Source of the DNA: Halobacterium sp. DL1
GTDB lineage: Archaea > Halobacteriota > Halobacteria > Halobacteriales > Halobacteriaceae
Reading direction: 5' to 3'
Length of the DNA stretch: 64,000 bases
Assembly (NCBI GenBank): GCA_000230955.3
Contig: CP007060.1
Location: forward strand, 1,364,001 to 1,428,000
Below the pieces are notes generated by a model. It worked only from the letters and a program-made list of their open reading frames with translations, made no database searches and was not told the DNA's origin. How positions within the stretch are numbered: position 1 is the first letter of the stretch; the number at the start of each line of letters is the position of its first letter. Below are positions 1-9,776 of this stretch, piece after piece. The translations under genes and the position numbers were made by a program.

Positions 1-1
1 C

Positions 2-1786
2 AAGCACACCGCGGTCGTCAACCCGCACGCCCGCATCGAACTCCAGGAGCCCAAGGGTGAAATCAAGGCCGAGCGCGCGGAGGGCGCGGGCCTGCCCAAG
101 GAGACCGAGGAGATTCGACCCCACCCCCACGGCGTCGAACTCGGGACGCTCATCAAGATGCTCGACGACACGGACTCCCACTCTGTTTCCGGGTTCCTCC
201 AGGGGGAGTTCACGCGCGTCGGGAAGAAGACCGCAGACAACATCGTCGAGGCGTTCCTCGACCGCCACTACGGCCGCGAGATGCGCTGGCGACCGCCCGG
301 CGTGGAGTCGGAGGTCGACCTCGAATCGGTCGTCGTCGACGCCGTCTCCAACAAGGGTGCCGCCGACACCGAGGCGTTCGCCGAGCGCGTCGTAGACGCC
401 ATCGAGGACGCCGGCCGCGTCGGCCACTCGGAACTCCAGTCGCTCGTCGCGGACGCCGCCGATGCCACCGAGAAGGAGACGGGGAAGACGTTCGGCGACA
501 CCGTCCAGCAGAACGTCGTCGAGGCGGTCTGGACCGAACTCACGGCCGACCGCGCGGACGATATCTTCGTCGCGGTCGACGCCGCGACCACCGCCCAGAA
601 GGACGACGCCACCGTGCGCGGCCTCGCCGAGCGCATCGCCGACAAGTTTGGGGCGGATACGCCCAGCGACCGCGTCACCCGCGACCAGCTCTCGGAGTTC
701 GTCGAGCGCGCCGCGGAGATGACCGAGGACATCGAGGACGCGACCATCGGCGACACCGCCCGCGAGAACGTCGTCCGCGAGATCTGGACGGAGATGGCGA
801 CGGTGCCCGACGACCCGCCGCTCACGCGGGAGGTCGGCGCTGACCGCGACGTCGCCAGCGACCTCCTCGCCGCGATGGAGAGCGTGCAAGTGATGGCACC
901 CCCGACCTCGTGTCTCTCCCCCATCGACGCGGACCTGGTGGAGGCCGGCCTCCGCAAGGAGTTCGACGCGGAGTTCTACGCCGCCTCCACCCGCGACGCC
1001 GACGTCCACGGCGGCGACCCGTTCATCGTCGAGGCCGGCATCGCCTACGGCGGCGAACTCGAGGCCGAGGGCGGCGTCGACCTGATGCGGTTCGCCAACC
1101 GCGTGCCGCTTGTCTACCAGCGCGGTGCGTGTGCGATTACCGAGGTCGTCAAGGACATCGGCTGGCGGAACTACAACCTCGACCAGCCCGGTAGCTCGGG
1201 GCTCCCCCAGGGCCCGGCGGTCATCATGGTGCACGTCGCGTCGACGAACGTGCCGTTCACCAGCGAGTCGAAGGACGCCGTTGCCCACGTCCCGGCCATC
1301 GAGGACGAGATCGAGCTCGCGGTGCGGGAGGCCGCCCGCGAACTCAAGTCGTTCCTGAAGAAGAAGCGCTCGATGCGCAAGCGCCAGCAGAAGCAGAACG
1401 TCATCATGGACATCCTCCCGAAGATGGCCACGAAGGTCTCGGAGATGACCGGTCGCGAGCAGGTGAACGTGAACGACTCGCTGGCACGTATCATGAACAA
1501 CGTCCTCGTGGAGCGGGAGGTCGAGGACGGGACGGTGACGCTCCGCGTGGAGAACCACGGGAGTTCCGCCGCCGACGTCGACCTCACCGACATCGTCTCC
1601 GCGGAGCCCGCCGACCCGACCGACGGCAACGTCGTGGAGATGGACGGCGAGTGGTTCGTGAAGTGGTCGCCGTCGATCTCCGGCGGCGACACCGAGACGC
1701 TCTCCTACGAGGTCGATGACGCCGACGCGACCTTCGACCTGAACGTGGACGGAATCGAGGACGCCCGACTCACTCTCAACCAATGA
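2..1786 (+). CDS. top6B: DNA topoisomerase VI subunit B (5' end outside window)
   Basis: This is the C-terminal part of the ATPase subunit of the type IIB topoisomerase, which relaxes and decatenates DNA together with Top6A. About 594 residues are visible and the frame is open to the left edge, so the start and most of the N-terminal GHKL ATPase fold are missing. The visible part opens with a stretch containing [12 protein letters not shown], typical of the segment after the ATPase fold. It continues into an H2TH-type region and then the transducer domain, where [13 protein letters not shown] and SESK carry the expected switch-lysine region. A beta-rich C-terminal extension follows. The stop overlaps the top6A start (ATGA, 1783-1786), so the two subunits are translationally coupled. 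The identification is firm. Confidence 0.96.
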   Translation, partial: KHTAVVNPHARIELQEPKGEIKAERAEGAGLPKETEEIRPHPHGVELGTLIKMLDDTDSHSVSGFLQGEFTRVGKKTADNIVEAFLDRHYGREMRWRPPGVESEVDLESVVVDAVSNKGAADTEAFAERVVDAIEDAGRVGHSELQSLVADAADATEKETGKTFGDTVQQNVVEAVWTELTADRADDIFVAVDAATTAQKDDATVRGLAERIADKFGADTPSDRVTRDQLSEFVERAAEMTEDIEDATIGDTARENVVREIWTEMATVPDDPPLTREVGADRDVASDLLAAMESVQVMAPPTSCLSPIDADLVEAGLRKEFDAEFYAASTRDADVHGGDPFIVEAGIAYGGELEAEGGVDLMRFANRVPLVYQRGACAITEVVKDIGWRNYNLDQPGSSGLPQGPAVIMVHVASTNVPFTSESKDAVAHVPAIEDEIELAVREAARELKSFLKKKRSMRKRQQKQNVIMDILPKMATKVSEMTGREQVNVNDSLARIMNNVLVEREVEDGTVTLRVENHGSSAADVDLTDIVSAEPADPTDGNVVEMDGEWFVKWSPSISGGDTETLSYEVDDADATFDLNVDGIEDARLTLNQ

Positions 1787-2877
1787 GCTACGCAGACACC
1801 GACGACGACGCCCGAGAACGCCTCATCGCGATGGCCGAAGAGTTCTACGACCAGTTCGAGGACGGGGAGATCCCCCGGATGACCCTGCCCACGCGCTCGA
1901 AGTCCAACATCGAGTACGACGAGGACGCCAACGTCTGGGTGTACGGCGACCGCACGAGCACGCGCTCGGCGAACTCCGTGCGCGGCGCCCGGAAGCTCCT
2001 GAAGTCCGTCTACACCGTCGACTTCCTCGCCCACCAGCTCGACGACGACCGCTCCTCGACGCTGCGTGAGTTGTACTACCTCTCGGAGTCCTGGGACGAG
2101 AAGGAGGCCCAGTTCAACGACCAGAGCGAGTCCGACAAGCTCGTCGAGGACCTCGAAATCGTCTCCGGCGTGAAACGCGAGGACTTCCACATGCGCCCCG
2201 AGGAGTCCGGCGCGAAGGTCATGGGGCCGCTGCTCCTCCGCGAGCAGACCAACCGTGGCGACCGCGAGATTCACTGCCAGGACGACGTCGGCCAGGGCGG
2301 CTACCAGATTCCGAACAACCCCGACACCATCGAGTTCCTCGACTCGGACGCCGACTTCATCCTCGCGGTGGAGACCGGCGGGATGCGCGACCGCCTCGTC
2401 GAGAACGGCTTCGACGGCGAGTACAACTGCCTCGTCGTCCACCTCGGCGGCCAGCCCGCCCGCGCCACCCGCCGACTCACCAAGCGCCTCCACGACGAGG
2501 TCGGCCTCCCGGTCACGGTCTTCACTGACAGCGACCCCTGGTCCTACCGCATCTTCGGTTCGGTCGCCTACGGCTCGATCAAGTCCGCACACCTCTCGGA
2601 GTATCTCGCCACGCCGGAGGCGCAGTTCATCGGCATCCGCCCGGAGGACATCGTCGACTACGAACTGCCGACGGACCCCCTCAGCGACTCCGACATCAAC
2701 GCCCTCGAGTCCGAACTCGAAGACCCGCGGTTCCAGAGCGACTTCTGGACCGAACAGATCGAGCTCCAGCTCGACATCGACAAGAAGGCCGAGCAGCAGG
2801 CGCTCGCCTCCCGCGGCCTCGACTTCGTGACGGACACTTACCTGCCCGAACGCCTCGACACCATGGGCGTCATCTAG
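1783..2877 (+). CDS. top6A: DNA topoisomerase VI subunit A (Spo11-like)
   Basis: This is the DNA-cleaving subunit of topoisomerase VI, homologous to Spo11, which forms 5'-phosphotyrosyl links. It is 364 residues, a normal length. The winged-helix catalytic motif LRELYYLSE lies at residues 95-102, and Tyr99 is the likely nucleophile by analogy with the second Tyr of the Spo11 pair. The Toprim domain has Glu197 (VETGG) and the DxD pair Asp249/Asp251 (FTDSDP) for metal binding. The start overlaps the top6B stop by four bases, so this is one operon and equal amounts of the two subunits are expected. Confidence 0.97.
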   Translation: MSYADTDDDARERLIAMAEEFYDQFEDGEIPRMTLPTRSKSNIEYDEDANVWVYGDRTSTRSANSVRGARKLLKSVYTVDFLAHQLDDDRSSTLRELYYLSESWDEKEAQFNDQSESDKLVEDLEIVSGVKREDFHMRPEESGAKVMGPLLLREQTNRGDREIHCQDDVGQGGYQIPNNPDTIEFLDSDADFILAVETGGMRDRLVENGFDGEYNCLVVHLGGQPARATRRLTKRLHDEVGLPVTVFTDSDPWSYRIFGSVAYGSIKSAHLSEYLATPEAQFIGIRPEDIVDYELPTDPLSDSDINALESELEDPRFQSDFWTEQIELQLDIDKKAEQQALASRGLDFVTDTYLPERLDTMGVI

Positions 2878-2946
2878 TCGGTTCGTCTCTCTCGCCAACT
2901 TCTGCGTTCTCGGTTGCCGCCTGGGACAGATGCAAGACCGTGCGGT

Positions 2947-2960
2947 AGTTCCTCGGAACT
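2947..2960. promoter_or_regulatory. 14-bp inverted repeat abutting the MFS start codon
   Basis: The sequence AGTTCC-TC-GGAACT is a perfect 6+2+6 inverted repeat ending one base before the ATG at 2961. In a leaderless transcript this lies at the transcription start, a usual place for a repressor site. No regulator is identified here. Confidence 0.45.
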
Positions 2961-4145
2961 ATGGACCACGGCCCGGCGCTCCGCGACCACCCGATCGTGG
3001 TGGCGAGCATCTTCGGTACCATCGTCGCATCGGGTGCCTTCGAGATCGTCCCGGCGAGCACGACGCCCGTGATGGCCGACCAGCTCGGCGCGAGCGCCGC
3101 TGAGGTCAACTGGCTCGTGAGCGTCATGCTCGGCGTCGCCGTCGTCGCGAGCCTCCCCTCGGGGGCGATCGTCGACCGATTCGGGGCCCCGCGTAGTTTC
3201 GCGCTCGCGGCTGTGACGCTGGTCGTCGGTGGCGTGGTGGGCTGGCATTTCACCCGACAGGGCGCCTACTGGCCGGTGTTCTGGTCGCGGTTGGTGGCGG
3301 GAATCGGCTTCGTACTCGTCTGGAACACCGGCCTCACCGTCGTCGGACAGTTCCAGAACGCCGCGACCGCGACCGGACTGTTCACCGCCGGCGGCCCCAT
3401 TGGGTTCGCGGTTGGTCACCTCACGGGACCGACCATCGTCGCGGAGTACGGCGCAGCATCCGTCTTCCTCGTCTACCCACTGCTCATGCTCCCCGCACTC
3501 GCCGGGGTGCTTCTCGCCTGGGACGACGAGCTGGCCGGCGGTGGGACCGGCGAGTTACCCTCGCTCGGCGACGTGCTGAGCGTCTCCCGGAACAACTCCG
3601 TACTGCTGGTCTGCGTGCTGGGGTTCGTCGCCTACTCACTGTACCTCTTCATCAACAGCTGGGTGCCGACGTACCTCACTGAGGAGCTTTCGCTGTCGCT
3701 CGCCCAGAGCGGCGCGCTGACCGCGATGTTCCCGCTGCTGGGCGCCATCTCCCGGGCGAGCGGTGGCGTCGTCACCGACCGGCTGTTCGGCGGCCGGACG
3801 CGGCCCGTCGTGCTCGCCTCGCTGTTCGTCTCCGGAGTCGCCGTCGCCGGCATCGCGCTCTCCTCGACGTACCTCGTGGTGGCAGCGTTCCTCTTCGTGG
3901 GCGGCTACTTCGTCCAGTTGAGTCTCGGTCTCTTCTACAGCGTCGTGCCGACCGTCGTCGCCGACGCCAACGTCACCACGGCTGTCGCGCTGCTCTCGAG
4001 TGTCGGCCTGTTCGGCGCGTTCAGCGCGCCGCTGGTCGCCGGCGCGGTCATCCAGGCGACGGGGTCGTACGCGGCCGCGTTCGGCTACGCGCTCGGGCTC
4101 ACTGCCGTCGGGTTCGCCCTCGCCGTGCCGTACTTCCACGACTGA
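2961..4145 (+). CDS. MFS family transporter
   Basis: A 394-residue integral membrane protein with about 12 hydrophobic segments, the usual major facilitator size. Between TM2 and TM3 it has the MFS loop signature (GAIVDRFGAPRS, about residues 70-81), and the second half has the matching loop GGVVTDRLFGGRTRP. The two-fold repeat and absence of soluble domains fit a proton-coupled transporter. It resembles the CynX/NarK-like MFS groups, but the substrate cannot be read from sequence. It stands alone: top6A ends 83 bp upstream and the convergent ligase gene follows. A perfect inverted repeat directly before the start suggests ligand-dependent repression. Confidence 0.88.
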   Translation: MDHGPALRDHPIVVASIFGTIVASGAFEIVPASTTPVMADQLGASAAEVNWLVSVMLGVAVVASLPSGAIVDRFGAPRSFALAAVTLVVGGVVGWHFTRQGAYWPVFWSRLVAGIGFVLVWNTGLTVVGQFQNAATATGLFTAGGPIGFAVGHLTGPTIVAEYGAASVFLVYPLLMLPALAGVLLAWDDELAGGGTGELPSLGDVLSVSRNNSVLLVCVLGFVAYSLYLFINSWVPTYLTEELSLSLAQSGALTAMFPLLGAISRASGGVVTDRLFGGRTRPVVLASLFVSGVAVAGIALSSTYLVVAAFLFVGGYFVQLSLGLFYSVVPTVVADANVTTAVALLSSVGLFGAFSAPLVAGAVIQATGSYAAAFGYALGLTAVGFALAVPYFHD

Positions 4146-4173
4146 CCGCAAGCGGAGGGGCCAGACAGCCTCC

Positions 4174-5841
4174 TCATCCCTGCTTCTCGGCGGTGCGCTC
4201 TACGCGCTCGATGGTGTCCGCAGTCTCCGAGGTCTTGTCCTCGCGAACGGTGACGAACCGGGGGAAGCGGAGCGCGTAGCCCGAGGAGTACGTCGGGGAC
4301 TCCTGTATTTCCTCGTAGCCGACCTCGAAGACGACGGCGGGCTCGATATCGACAGCCTGGCCGTCCTCCGCGCGGATGTGCGGTTCGAGCAGTTCGGTGA
4401 GCTCCGCGAGTTCCTCGTCCGTGATGCCCGTGGCGACCTTCCCGATGGTCTCGAAGGCGTCGTCGTCCTCGTCGCGAGCGGACAGCAGGAACGTCCCGAG
4501 GAACGAGGCGCGTCGCCCCTCGCCCCACTCCGCTCCCGTGACGACGAGGTCCAACGTCTCCACGTCGGGTTTGCGCTTCAGCCAGTGTTTTCCGCGGTCG
4601 CCCGGTGTGTAGGCGGCGTCCGGGTCCTTCAGCATGATGCCCTCGTGACCGCTGTCGAGCGCGCGCTCCTCGAAGGCCGCTATCTCGTCGGGGTCGTCCG
4701 TGACCAGCAACTCGGAGACCGCCGACTCGTCGCCGACGACCGCTTCGAGGCGCTCGTAGCGCTCCAGGAACGGTGCTTCGAGCAGGTCGTCTCCGCCCGC
4801 GTGCAGGCAGTCGAAGGCGTTCAGTTCGACGCGAACCTCCTGGCGCATCGCCTCGACGTCGTGCTTCCGGCGGAACCGCTTGAGGATCTCCTGGAACGGG
4901 AGCGGGTCGCCGTCCGCGGAGACTGCTACCGCTTCACCGTCGAGGATGACCGGCGCTTCGACGTGCTCCTCGACGAACTCCACGACCTCCGGGAGCGCGG
5001 CGGTCACGTCCTCCATGTTCCGGGAGTACAGCGAGACGTTCTCGCCGTCCCAGTGGACCTGCAGGCGGGCACCGTCGAACTTCGTCTCGACGGCCGCCTC
5101 CGCCCACTCCTCGAGGGCGTCGGTGACTGTGCCAGCCTGGGCGAGCATCGCCTGCACGGGGCGCCCGACTTCGAGGTGCATCGCGTCGAGTCCGGACTCG
5201 CCGTCGTCGCGGGCCGTCTCGGCCACGAGGCCGTAGTCGTTGGACACCTGGAGCGCGCGCTTCACGGCGTCGACGGGCAGGTCGAAGGCCGCCGCGATGG
5301 CGTCGCGGACGGTGCCCTCGCCGACGCCGATGCGCATCTCGCCGAGCACGAGGCGCGCGAGGTAACGCGCTTCCTCGCTCGAACAGCGGTTGAACAGGCC
5401 GAACAACAGCGTGACTTTCTCGTCCTGGCTGCCGTCACCCTCGGCGGCCGCGAGCGCCTCGAGTTCCGTGAACACCGCCGTGACGGTGAGGTCGTCACCA
5501 CCGCTCTCGTCGCCGAACGCCGCGAGTCCGGCCTGTCCGCCGAGGTCCAGGCTCGTTGCCACCTCGCCGATGTCGCCGGTCTCGGCGAGGCGGTCCTCGA
5601 CGTCGCTCACTGAGACGTTCGTCCCCGCCGCCCGCGCGAGCGCCTCGTAGCAGAGCCGCGGACCGATGTCGAGTTTCGTCTCCGAGTGGGCCGGAAAGAC
5701 TCGCCCCTGAACGAACCGCGCGACGACGCCCAGGTCGTCGTCTGCGTCGGCGAATAGGTCGGTGACGAGCGCGACCACCTCGAGGTCCGCTGGTTCGGCC
5801 TCGATGTCGGCGGCGTGGGCGGCGAACGAACCGAATTCCAT
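4174..5841 (-). CDS. lig: ATP-dependent DNA ligase
   Basis: The replicative and repair ligase of archaea, which seals nicks using ATP. It is 555 residues, the standard archaeal LigI length. The N-terminal DNA-binding domain (about 1-230) precedes the nucleotidyltransferase core. The core has motif I ETKFDGAR with adenylated Lys254, motif III LYSRN (271-275), ILDGEAV (299-305), AFDCL (342-346), motif IV EGIMLK (400-405) and motif V LKRKP (about 421-425). A C-terminal OB fold follows. All key residues are intact. A BoxA-like GATTTACC lies about 28 bp before the ATG, so the transcript is probably leaderless. It converges on the MFS gene. Confidence 0.97.
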   Translation of the reverse strand: MEFGSFAAHAADIEAEPADLEVVALVTDLFADADDDLGVVARFVQGRVFPAHSETKLDIGPRLCYEALARAAGTNVSVSDVEDRLAETGDIGEVATSLDLGGQAGLAAFGDESGGDDLTVTAVFTELEALAAAEGDGSQDEKVTLLFGLFNRCSSEEARYLARLVLGEMRIGVGEGTVRDAIAAAFDLPVDAVKRALQVSNDYGLVAETARDDGESGLDAMHLEVGRPVQAMLAQAGTVTDALEEWAEAAVETKFDGARLQVHWDGENVSLYSRNMEDVTAALPEVVEFVEEHVEAPVILDGEAVAVSADGDPLPFQEILKRFRRKHDVEAMRQEVRVELNAFDCLHAGGDDLLEAPFLERYERLEAVVGDESAVSELLVTDDPDEIAAFEERALDSGHEGIMLKDPDAAYTPGDRGKHWLKRKPDVETLDLVVTGAEWGEGRRASFLGTFLLSARDEDDDAFETIGKVATGITDEELAELTELLEPHIRAEDGQAVDIEPAVVFEVGYEEIQESPTYSSGYALRFPRFVTVREDKTSETADTIERVERTAEKQG

Positions 5842-5945
5842 CGAGTGGAGCTACCCACCTCCAGTAGGTAAATCCCGCGAACCGCGGGCGGCGCCACTTC
5901 GCCATCGTCGCCGCTTATTAGGCCCGTGACAGCGAAGGTCCCCCC

Positions 5946-7475
5946 ATGCCAGGGTCGGACCTCGTCGACCGAGTAGGGGACGTCCTCGATGTCGACCCGG
6001 AGACGTTCCAGCAGCGGGTTCGCGAGGACGCCGAGACTATCAAGGGGGAGATAGCAGCGGGCACGTTCGACAACCCGCAGGCCATCGTCGGCCTGGAGTA
6101 CGAGTTCTACGCGGTCACCGACGACTGCTCGCTCGCCAGGGTGCCACGCCGCGTGCTCTCGTTCGTCGGGTTCGAGAAGGAACTCGGCCTCCACAACGCC
6201 GAGATGACGCTGAGCCCGCAGCCGCTCAACCGACACGGGTTGGCCGCCCAGGAGGCGGAGGTGAAGGCGAACCTCGACGCAGCCACGGAGCCGATGGCCG
6301 CGGAGGGACTCCACCTCGTCAGCGACGGCATGTGGACGATTCCCCCGGAGGGCGAGACGGCCGAGAGCTACCTCACGGACAGCGTCGAGCGCGACGGGAT
6401 GATGCTCGCGACGAATATGAGCGCGTCGGCCCGCTACCACGCGATGGCCAACACCGGCCAGCCGGCGGGGATGCGACTGGACGCCCCGCACGTGAGCCTC
6501 CAGGCGGACACCGTGATGCCGGAGGCGCTCATCACCTCGATCCAGCCCCACTACCAGGTGGCCCAGGCGGTCGACCTGCCCGACCGCTTCAACTACGCGC
6601 TCAGGTTCGCCGCGCCCCTGCTCGCACTCGCGGTGAACTCGCCGGTGTTCCCGCCCGACCTCTACGACGACGACGCTCGGGCAGAGGAGATTCTCCGCGA
6701 CGGGTGGGCGGAGTCCCGCATCGACGTCTTCGAGACGGTGTTGAACGTCTCTGGCGAGCAGGAGAAGGTCACGTTTCCCCGCGACCTGGCGGACGTCTCG
6801 GCGGCCATCGACCGGGTCGCTACCGACGATACCATCGTCCCGATGTCGGTGTCGAAGAGCGGCCGCTTCGACGACGAGTTCGCCCACTGGCGTCGCAAAC
6901 ACGGCACGTACTGGCGGTGGGTCCGACCGGTGTTCGGCGGGTCATCGAAGGAGAAGGCCAACGCTCGCATCGAGTTCCGCCCGGTCGCCGGCCAGCCGAC
7001 GGTGCGGGACACCATCGCCGTCCACGCGGCGTTCGCCGGCCTGCTGGAGAACCTCCCGCGGACCGACCACCCGCTCCGGGAACTCGACTGGGAGGCCGCC
7101 CGCGACAACTTCTACGACGTCGCCCGCGACGGCCTCGACGCCGAAATCGAGTGGATAACCGCAGAAGGCGACCGCGTCACCGACAGGAAAGAAATCTACA
7201 CGGACTTCTTCGACCAGGCGGAGGCCGGCCTCAAACGCCGCGGCCTGTCCGAGGAGGAGGCCGCGAAGTACCTCTGGCCGCTCCGCCACCGCGCCCGCCA
7301 CGCCGTCACGCCCGCCGGGTGGAAGCGCGACCGGATACGGGAGGCCCTTGACGAGGGGAGTTCCTTCGAGAACGCGGTGTACGCGATGCAGTGCGAGTAC
7401 ATCGAGAACCAGCGGGAGACGCTGCTCTCGGGGAGTTTCGCGGACTGGGTGGGGCGGGGCGACGAACTGGAGTAG
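5946..7475 (+). CDS. Glutamate-cysteine ligase-like (GCS2 superfamily) protein
   Basis: A 509-residue soluble protein of the carboxylate-amine/glutamate-cysteine ligase superfamily. The N-terminal motif VGLEYEFYAV (about residues 49-58) matches the GxExE metal and substrate strand. ARIEFRPVAGQP, near residue 340, matches the R-x-E-x-R strand near the active site. Haloarchaea use gamma-glutamylcysteine as a main thiol, so a ligase role is plausible. However, this protein seems longer than the haloarchaeal GshA I know, so it may be a paralogue acting on another amino acid or amine. BoxA GCTTATTAGG lies at 5911-5920. The gene is monocistronic and convergent with psmB. Confidence 0.7.
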   Translation: MPGSDLVDRVGDVLDVDPETFQQRVREDAETIKGEIAAGTFDNPQAIVGLEYEFYAVTDDCSLARVPRRVLSFVGFEKELGLHNAEMTLSPQPLNRHGLAAQEAEVKANLDAATEPMAAEGLHLVSDGMWTIPPEGETAESYLTDSVERDGMMLATNMSASARYHAMANTGQPAGMRLDAPHVSLQADTVMPEALITSIQPHYQVAQAVDLPDRFNYALRFAAPLLALAVNSPVFPPDLYDDDARAEEILRDGWAESRIDVFETVLNVSGEQEKVTFPRDLADVSAAIDRVATDDTIVPMSVSKSGRFDDEFAHWRRKHGTYWRWVRPVFGGSSKEKANARIEFRPVAGQPTVRDTIAVHAAFAGLLENLPRTDHPLRELDWEAARDNFYDVARDGLDAEIEWITAEGDRVTDRKEIYTDFFDQAEAGLKRRGLSEEEAAKYLWPLRHRARHAVTPAGWKRDRIREALDEGSSFENAVYAMQCEYIENQRETLLSGSFADWVGRGDELE

Positions 7476-7501
7476 GGCCGCAGAACAGCGACGGGTGCCG
7501 A

Positions 7502-8233
7502 CTACAGGATGTCGTCGAACGTCTTGTGGCCGACGATGGTGATGCCGTCGGCGGTGATGCGCGTGATGTGGATGCCGTTGCCGGACGCCGTGTCGCGCTC
7601 ACTGGCCGACTGGACGGCCTGGGCGCCGACGCGCTCGGCCTCCTCCATCGTCAGGTCGTCGGTGTACTCCTGTTCGAGGACACCGAGCGCGTAGGGCATT
7701 CCCGAGCCCTGCGCGGTGTACTTGTCGGACATCGAGGAGCCGCCGGGGTCGAGGCTGTAGACGTGAGCACCCTCCTCGTCGACGCCGCCCAGGATGGGCA
7801 CGACGAGGAAGAACGGGCCACCACGGAGCAGGTTCGACGCCATCGTGGAGAGCGCGTTGATGGACATGTACTCGCCGCGGCGGGCCTCGTAGAGGTTGGC
7901 CTCAGCGCGGAGCGAGCGGATGAACGCCTGCGAGCCGCCGACGGAGCCTGAGATGGAGAGGGCTGCGTTGGGCTGAATCTCCTCGACCTTCTGGACGTTC
8001 TTGTTGGAGATGACGCGGCCGCCGAGGCTGGCGCGCATGTCGGAGGCCATCACGACGCCGTCCTCGGTGGTGATGCCGACGATGGTGGTGCCGGTCTTGT
8101 TGACGTTCTCCATGTCCTGCGTCGAGAAGTCGTGGTCCGGAAGGGAGCCGACTTCCGGTTCGTACGGGTTCGGGGTGTCGTCGAACCGAGCCCGGTTCCG
8201 GGCGAAGTCGGAGCCTTCGTTGGAGTTGAACAT
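7502..8233 (-). CDS. psmB: Proteasome beta subunit
   Basis: The catalytic subunit of the archaeal 20S proteasome, an N-terminal-nucleophile hydrolase. The 243-residue precursor has a propeptide of about 48 residues rich in Asp/Asn/Glu. The cleavage signature is TG-TTIVGI, giving Thr49 as the mature N-terminal nucleophile. Asp65 (ASDMRAS), Lys82 (about position 33-34 of the mature chain) and the downstream SGSVGGSQ and GSGMPYALG motifs match active beta subunits. The psmA gene is not next to it. A BoxA-like element 25-34 bp upstream and no Shine-Dalgarno suggest a leaderless mRNA. Confidence 0.97.
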   Translation of the reverse strand: MFNSNEGSDFARNRARFDDTPNPYEPEVGSLPDHDFSTQDMENVNKTGTTIVGITTEDGVVMASDMRASLGGRVISNKNVQKVEEIQPNAALSISGSVGGSQAFIRSLRAEANLYEARRGEYMSINALSTMASNLLRGGPFFLVVPILGGVDEEGAHVYSLDPGGSSMSDKYTAQGSGMPYALGVLEQEYTDDLTMEEAERVGAQAVQSASERDTASGNGIHITRITADGITIVGHKTFDDIL

Positions 8234-8257
8234 TACTGGAGGTTACCAGTCCGGGAC

Positions 8258-8267
8258 GGATAAAACC
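8258..8267 (-). promoter_or_regulatory. BoxA promoter element of psmB
   Basis: On the minus strand this reads GGTTTTATCC. It is centred about 29 bp before the psmB ATG, the normal spacing for leaderless transcription. Confidence 0.55.
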
Positions 8268-8332
8268 ATCTTTTCCGGGGTTCTGCGTGGTGCCGCGAAT
8301 CCCGGCGAGCGAGCGTCTGCGTACCGGTCGCG

Positions 8333-8500
8333 TCAGTTCGCGGACCGGTAGGCGCGTTCGGTCTGTTCGACGATGCGGCCGAACGGAAGCGTGACGCCTG
8401 CCTGACGGAACAGCAACGCGACGGGTAGCAGCAGGATGCCGAGTGCGAGCGTGGACTGGTACAGCGCGAACAGTCCGAATTGGGTGATGCGGTCGAACAT
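8333..8500 (-). CDS. Small membrane-anchored haloarchaeal protein
   Basis: A 55-residue protein starting MFDRITQFG. One strongly hydrophobic segment (about residues 8-30) is followed by a polar tail ending in ERAYRSAN. I do not recognise a function; it looks like one of the small conserved single-span proteins common in haloarchaea. An ATG 21 bp further upstream (8521) is in frame, but the only good BoxA (TTTATA, 8527-8534) lies about 31 bp before 8500 and only about 10 bp before 8521, so the shorter form is chosen. Confidence 0.6.
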   Translation of the reverse strand: MFDRITQFGLFALYQSTLALGILLLPVALLFRQAGVTLPFGRIVEQTERAYRSAN

Positions 8501-8526
8501 CGGATACCATCGCCCAGACAAGACCA

Positions 8527-8534
8527 GTATAAAT
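8527..8534 (-). promoter_or_regulatory. BoxA element deciding the start of the 55-aa membrane protein
   Basis: ATTTATAC on the minus strand is a near-ideal archaeal TATA box. Its distance from 8500 fits leaderless initiation there and excludes the upstream ATG at 8521. Confidence 0.6.
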
Positions 8535-8749
8535 GCATTCCGGCCTGTCGGTGCTGGCTACCCCGACGCAGTGATGCGATTAAACCCAACTTGTCCCTGG
8601 CCCAAGCTGCGGTGCCGGAAATCGTAGTCAGTCGTATGCTCGCCGTGGGTGTGCGGATGGCACTCTGTAAGTTATGAGGATAGTTCGGGTCACGTCCGCC
8701 GCGACGGGCGAACCACAAAGCACGACTTTCCCCGCGCCGATAGGAGTGT

Positions 8750-9112
8750 ATGAGCAACTACGTCGTTGCGATGGAAGCTGCCTGGTTGGTCCGTGACGTC
8801 GAGAACTCCGACGACGCCATCGGCGTCGCCGTGAGCGAGGCCGGCAAACGGCTGAACGACAAGGACCTCGACTACGTAGAGGTCGAGGCGGGGGTCACCG
8901 GCTGTCCCGCCTGCGGGGAACCCCTGGACGCGGCGTTCCTCGCGGCGAAGACGGCGCTCGTCGGGCTCGTCCTCGAACTCACCGTGTTCAACGCCGACAG
9001 CGAGGAGCACGCCAAGCGCATCGCGAAGAGCGAGGTCGGCGGCGCGCTCCGCGACGTCCCCCTGGAGGTCATCGAGGTCATCCAGGAGGACGGCGACGAG
9101 GAGGACGCGTAG
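8750..9112 (+). CDS. UPF0212 (DUF555) family protein
   Basis: A 120-residue acidic protein matching the archaeal UPF0212/DUF555 family almost end to end, recognised from the N-terminus MSNYVVAMEAAWLVRDV and the region GCPACGEPLDAAF. The CPAC motif (about residues 52-55) could bind a metal or act in redox chemistry. The function of the family is unknown. The start has a purine-rich GGAG a few bases upstream and also an AT-rich element about 24 bp upstream, so either initiation mode is possible. It lies alone between two divergently or independently expressed genes. Confidence 0.88.
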   Translation: MSNYVVAMEAAWLVRDVENSDDAIGVAVSEAGKRLNDKDLDYVEVEAGVTGCPACGEPLDAAFLAAKTALVGLVLELTVFNADSEEHAKRIAKSEVGGALRDVPLEVIEVIQEDGDEEDA

Positions 9113-9153
9113 TCGCCCGAACATTTATTAATAACTGCTGGTAATCGGTTGGT

Positions 9154-9693
9154 ATGTACCTGCCGACGCCCGACGAGTTGCGAACGCGTCGGACCTCGCT
9201 CGAGTTGACCCAGAGCGACCTCGCCGACCGCGCAGGCGTCTCACAGCCACTCATCGCCCGCATCGAGGGCGGCGACGTCGACCCAAGACTCTCGACACTG
9301 CGACGAATCGTCGAGGCGCTCGACGAGGCCGAGGGCGATATCGTCCGCGCGGGCACTCTGATGCACGAGGAAGTGATCAGCGTCGCGCCCGACGACTCCG
9401 TCAAGGAGGCCGTCGAGAAGATGCAGGAGGCCGGCTACTCCCAGCTCCCCGTCATCACGAACGGGGTCCCAGTGGGTTCTATCAGCGACAGCGACGTCGT
9501 CAGCGCGGGGAGCGACATCGCTGACCACCCCGTCCGCGAGGTGATGAGCGAGAGCTTCCCCACCGTCTCCCAGGACGCCAGCGAGGACGAGATTTCGAGC
9601 CTCCTCGACCACTACAAGGCCGTGATGGTGACCGACGACGGTGAGACGGTCGGCATCATCACGCAGGCCGACGTCGCAGCCCGGGTGAGTTAG
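9154..9693 (+). CDS. XRE-type HTH and CBS-pair transcriptional regulator
   Basis: A 179-residue protein with an N-terminal XRE/Cro helix-turn-helix (about residues 7-60, with LTQSDLADRAGVSQPLIARIE) fused to two CBS domains (about 66-120 and 125-178). CBS pairs usually bind adenine nucleotides or S-adenosyl ligands, so this is probably a DNA-binding switch that reads energy or cofactor state. Similar HTH-CBS proteins are widespread in archaea. BoxA TTTATTAA lies at 9124-9131, 27 bp before the ATG, so the transcript is leaderless. The target genes are unknown. Confidence 0.87.
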   Translation: MYLPTPDELRTRRTSLELTQSDLADRAGVSQPLIARIEGGDVDPRLSTLRRIVEALDEAEGDIVRAGTLMHEEVISVAPDDSVKEAVEKMQEAGYSQLPVITNGVPVGSISDSDVVSAGSDIADHPVREVMSESFPTVSQDASEDEISSLLDHYKAVMVTDDGETVGIITQADVAARVS

Positions 9694-9776
9694 CCCGACC
9701 GTCGCTCACCGAATCCGTCATCGTCGCGTACGGGGTCGGGCAGAAGATACTTCATTTCGCCATTCGACCTCCCAGT

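Noticed and set aside
1705-2898. 397-residue minus-strand ORF antisense to top6A
   Set aside because: Its composition (Val/Leu/Arg/Glu runs) is a mirror of the acidic top6A frame, and it matches no family.
4000-5613. 537-residue plus-strand ORF across the ligase gene
   Set aside because: It lies antisense to a clear DNA ligase with intact motifs; long antisense frames are expected at this GC content.
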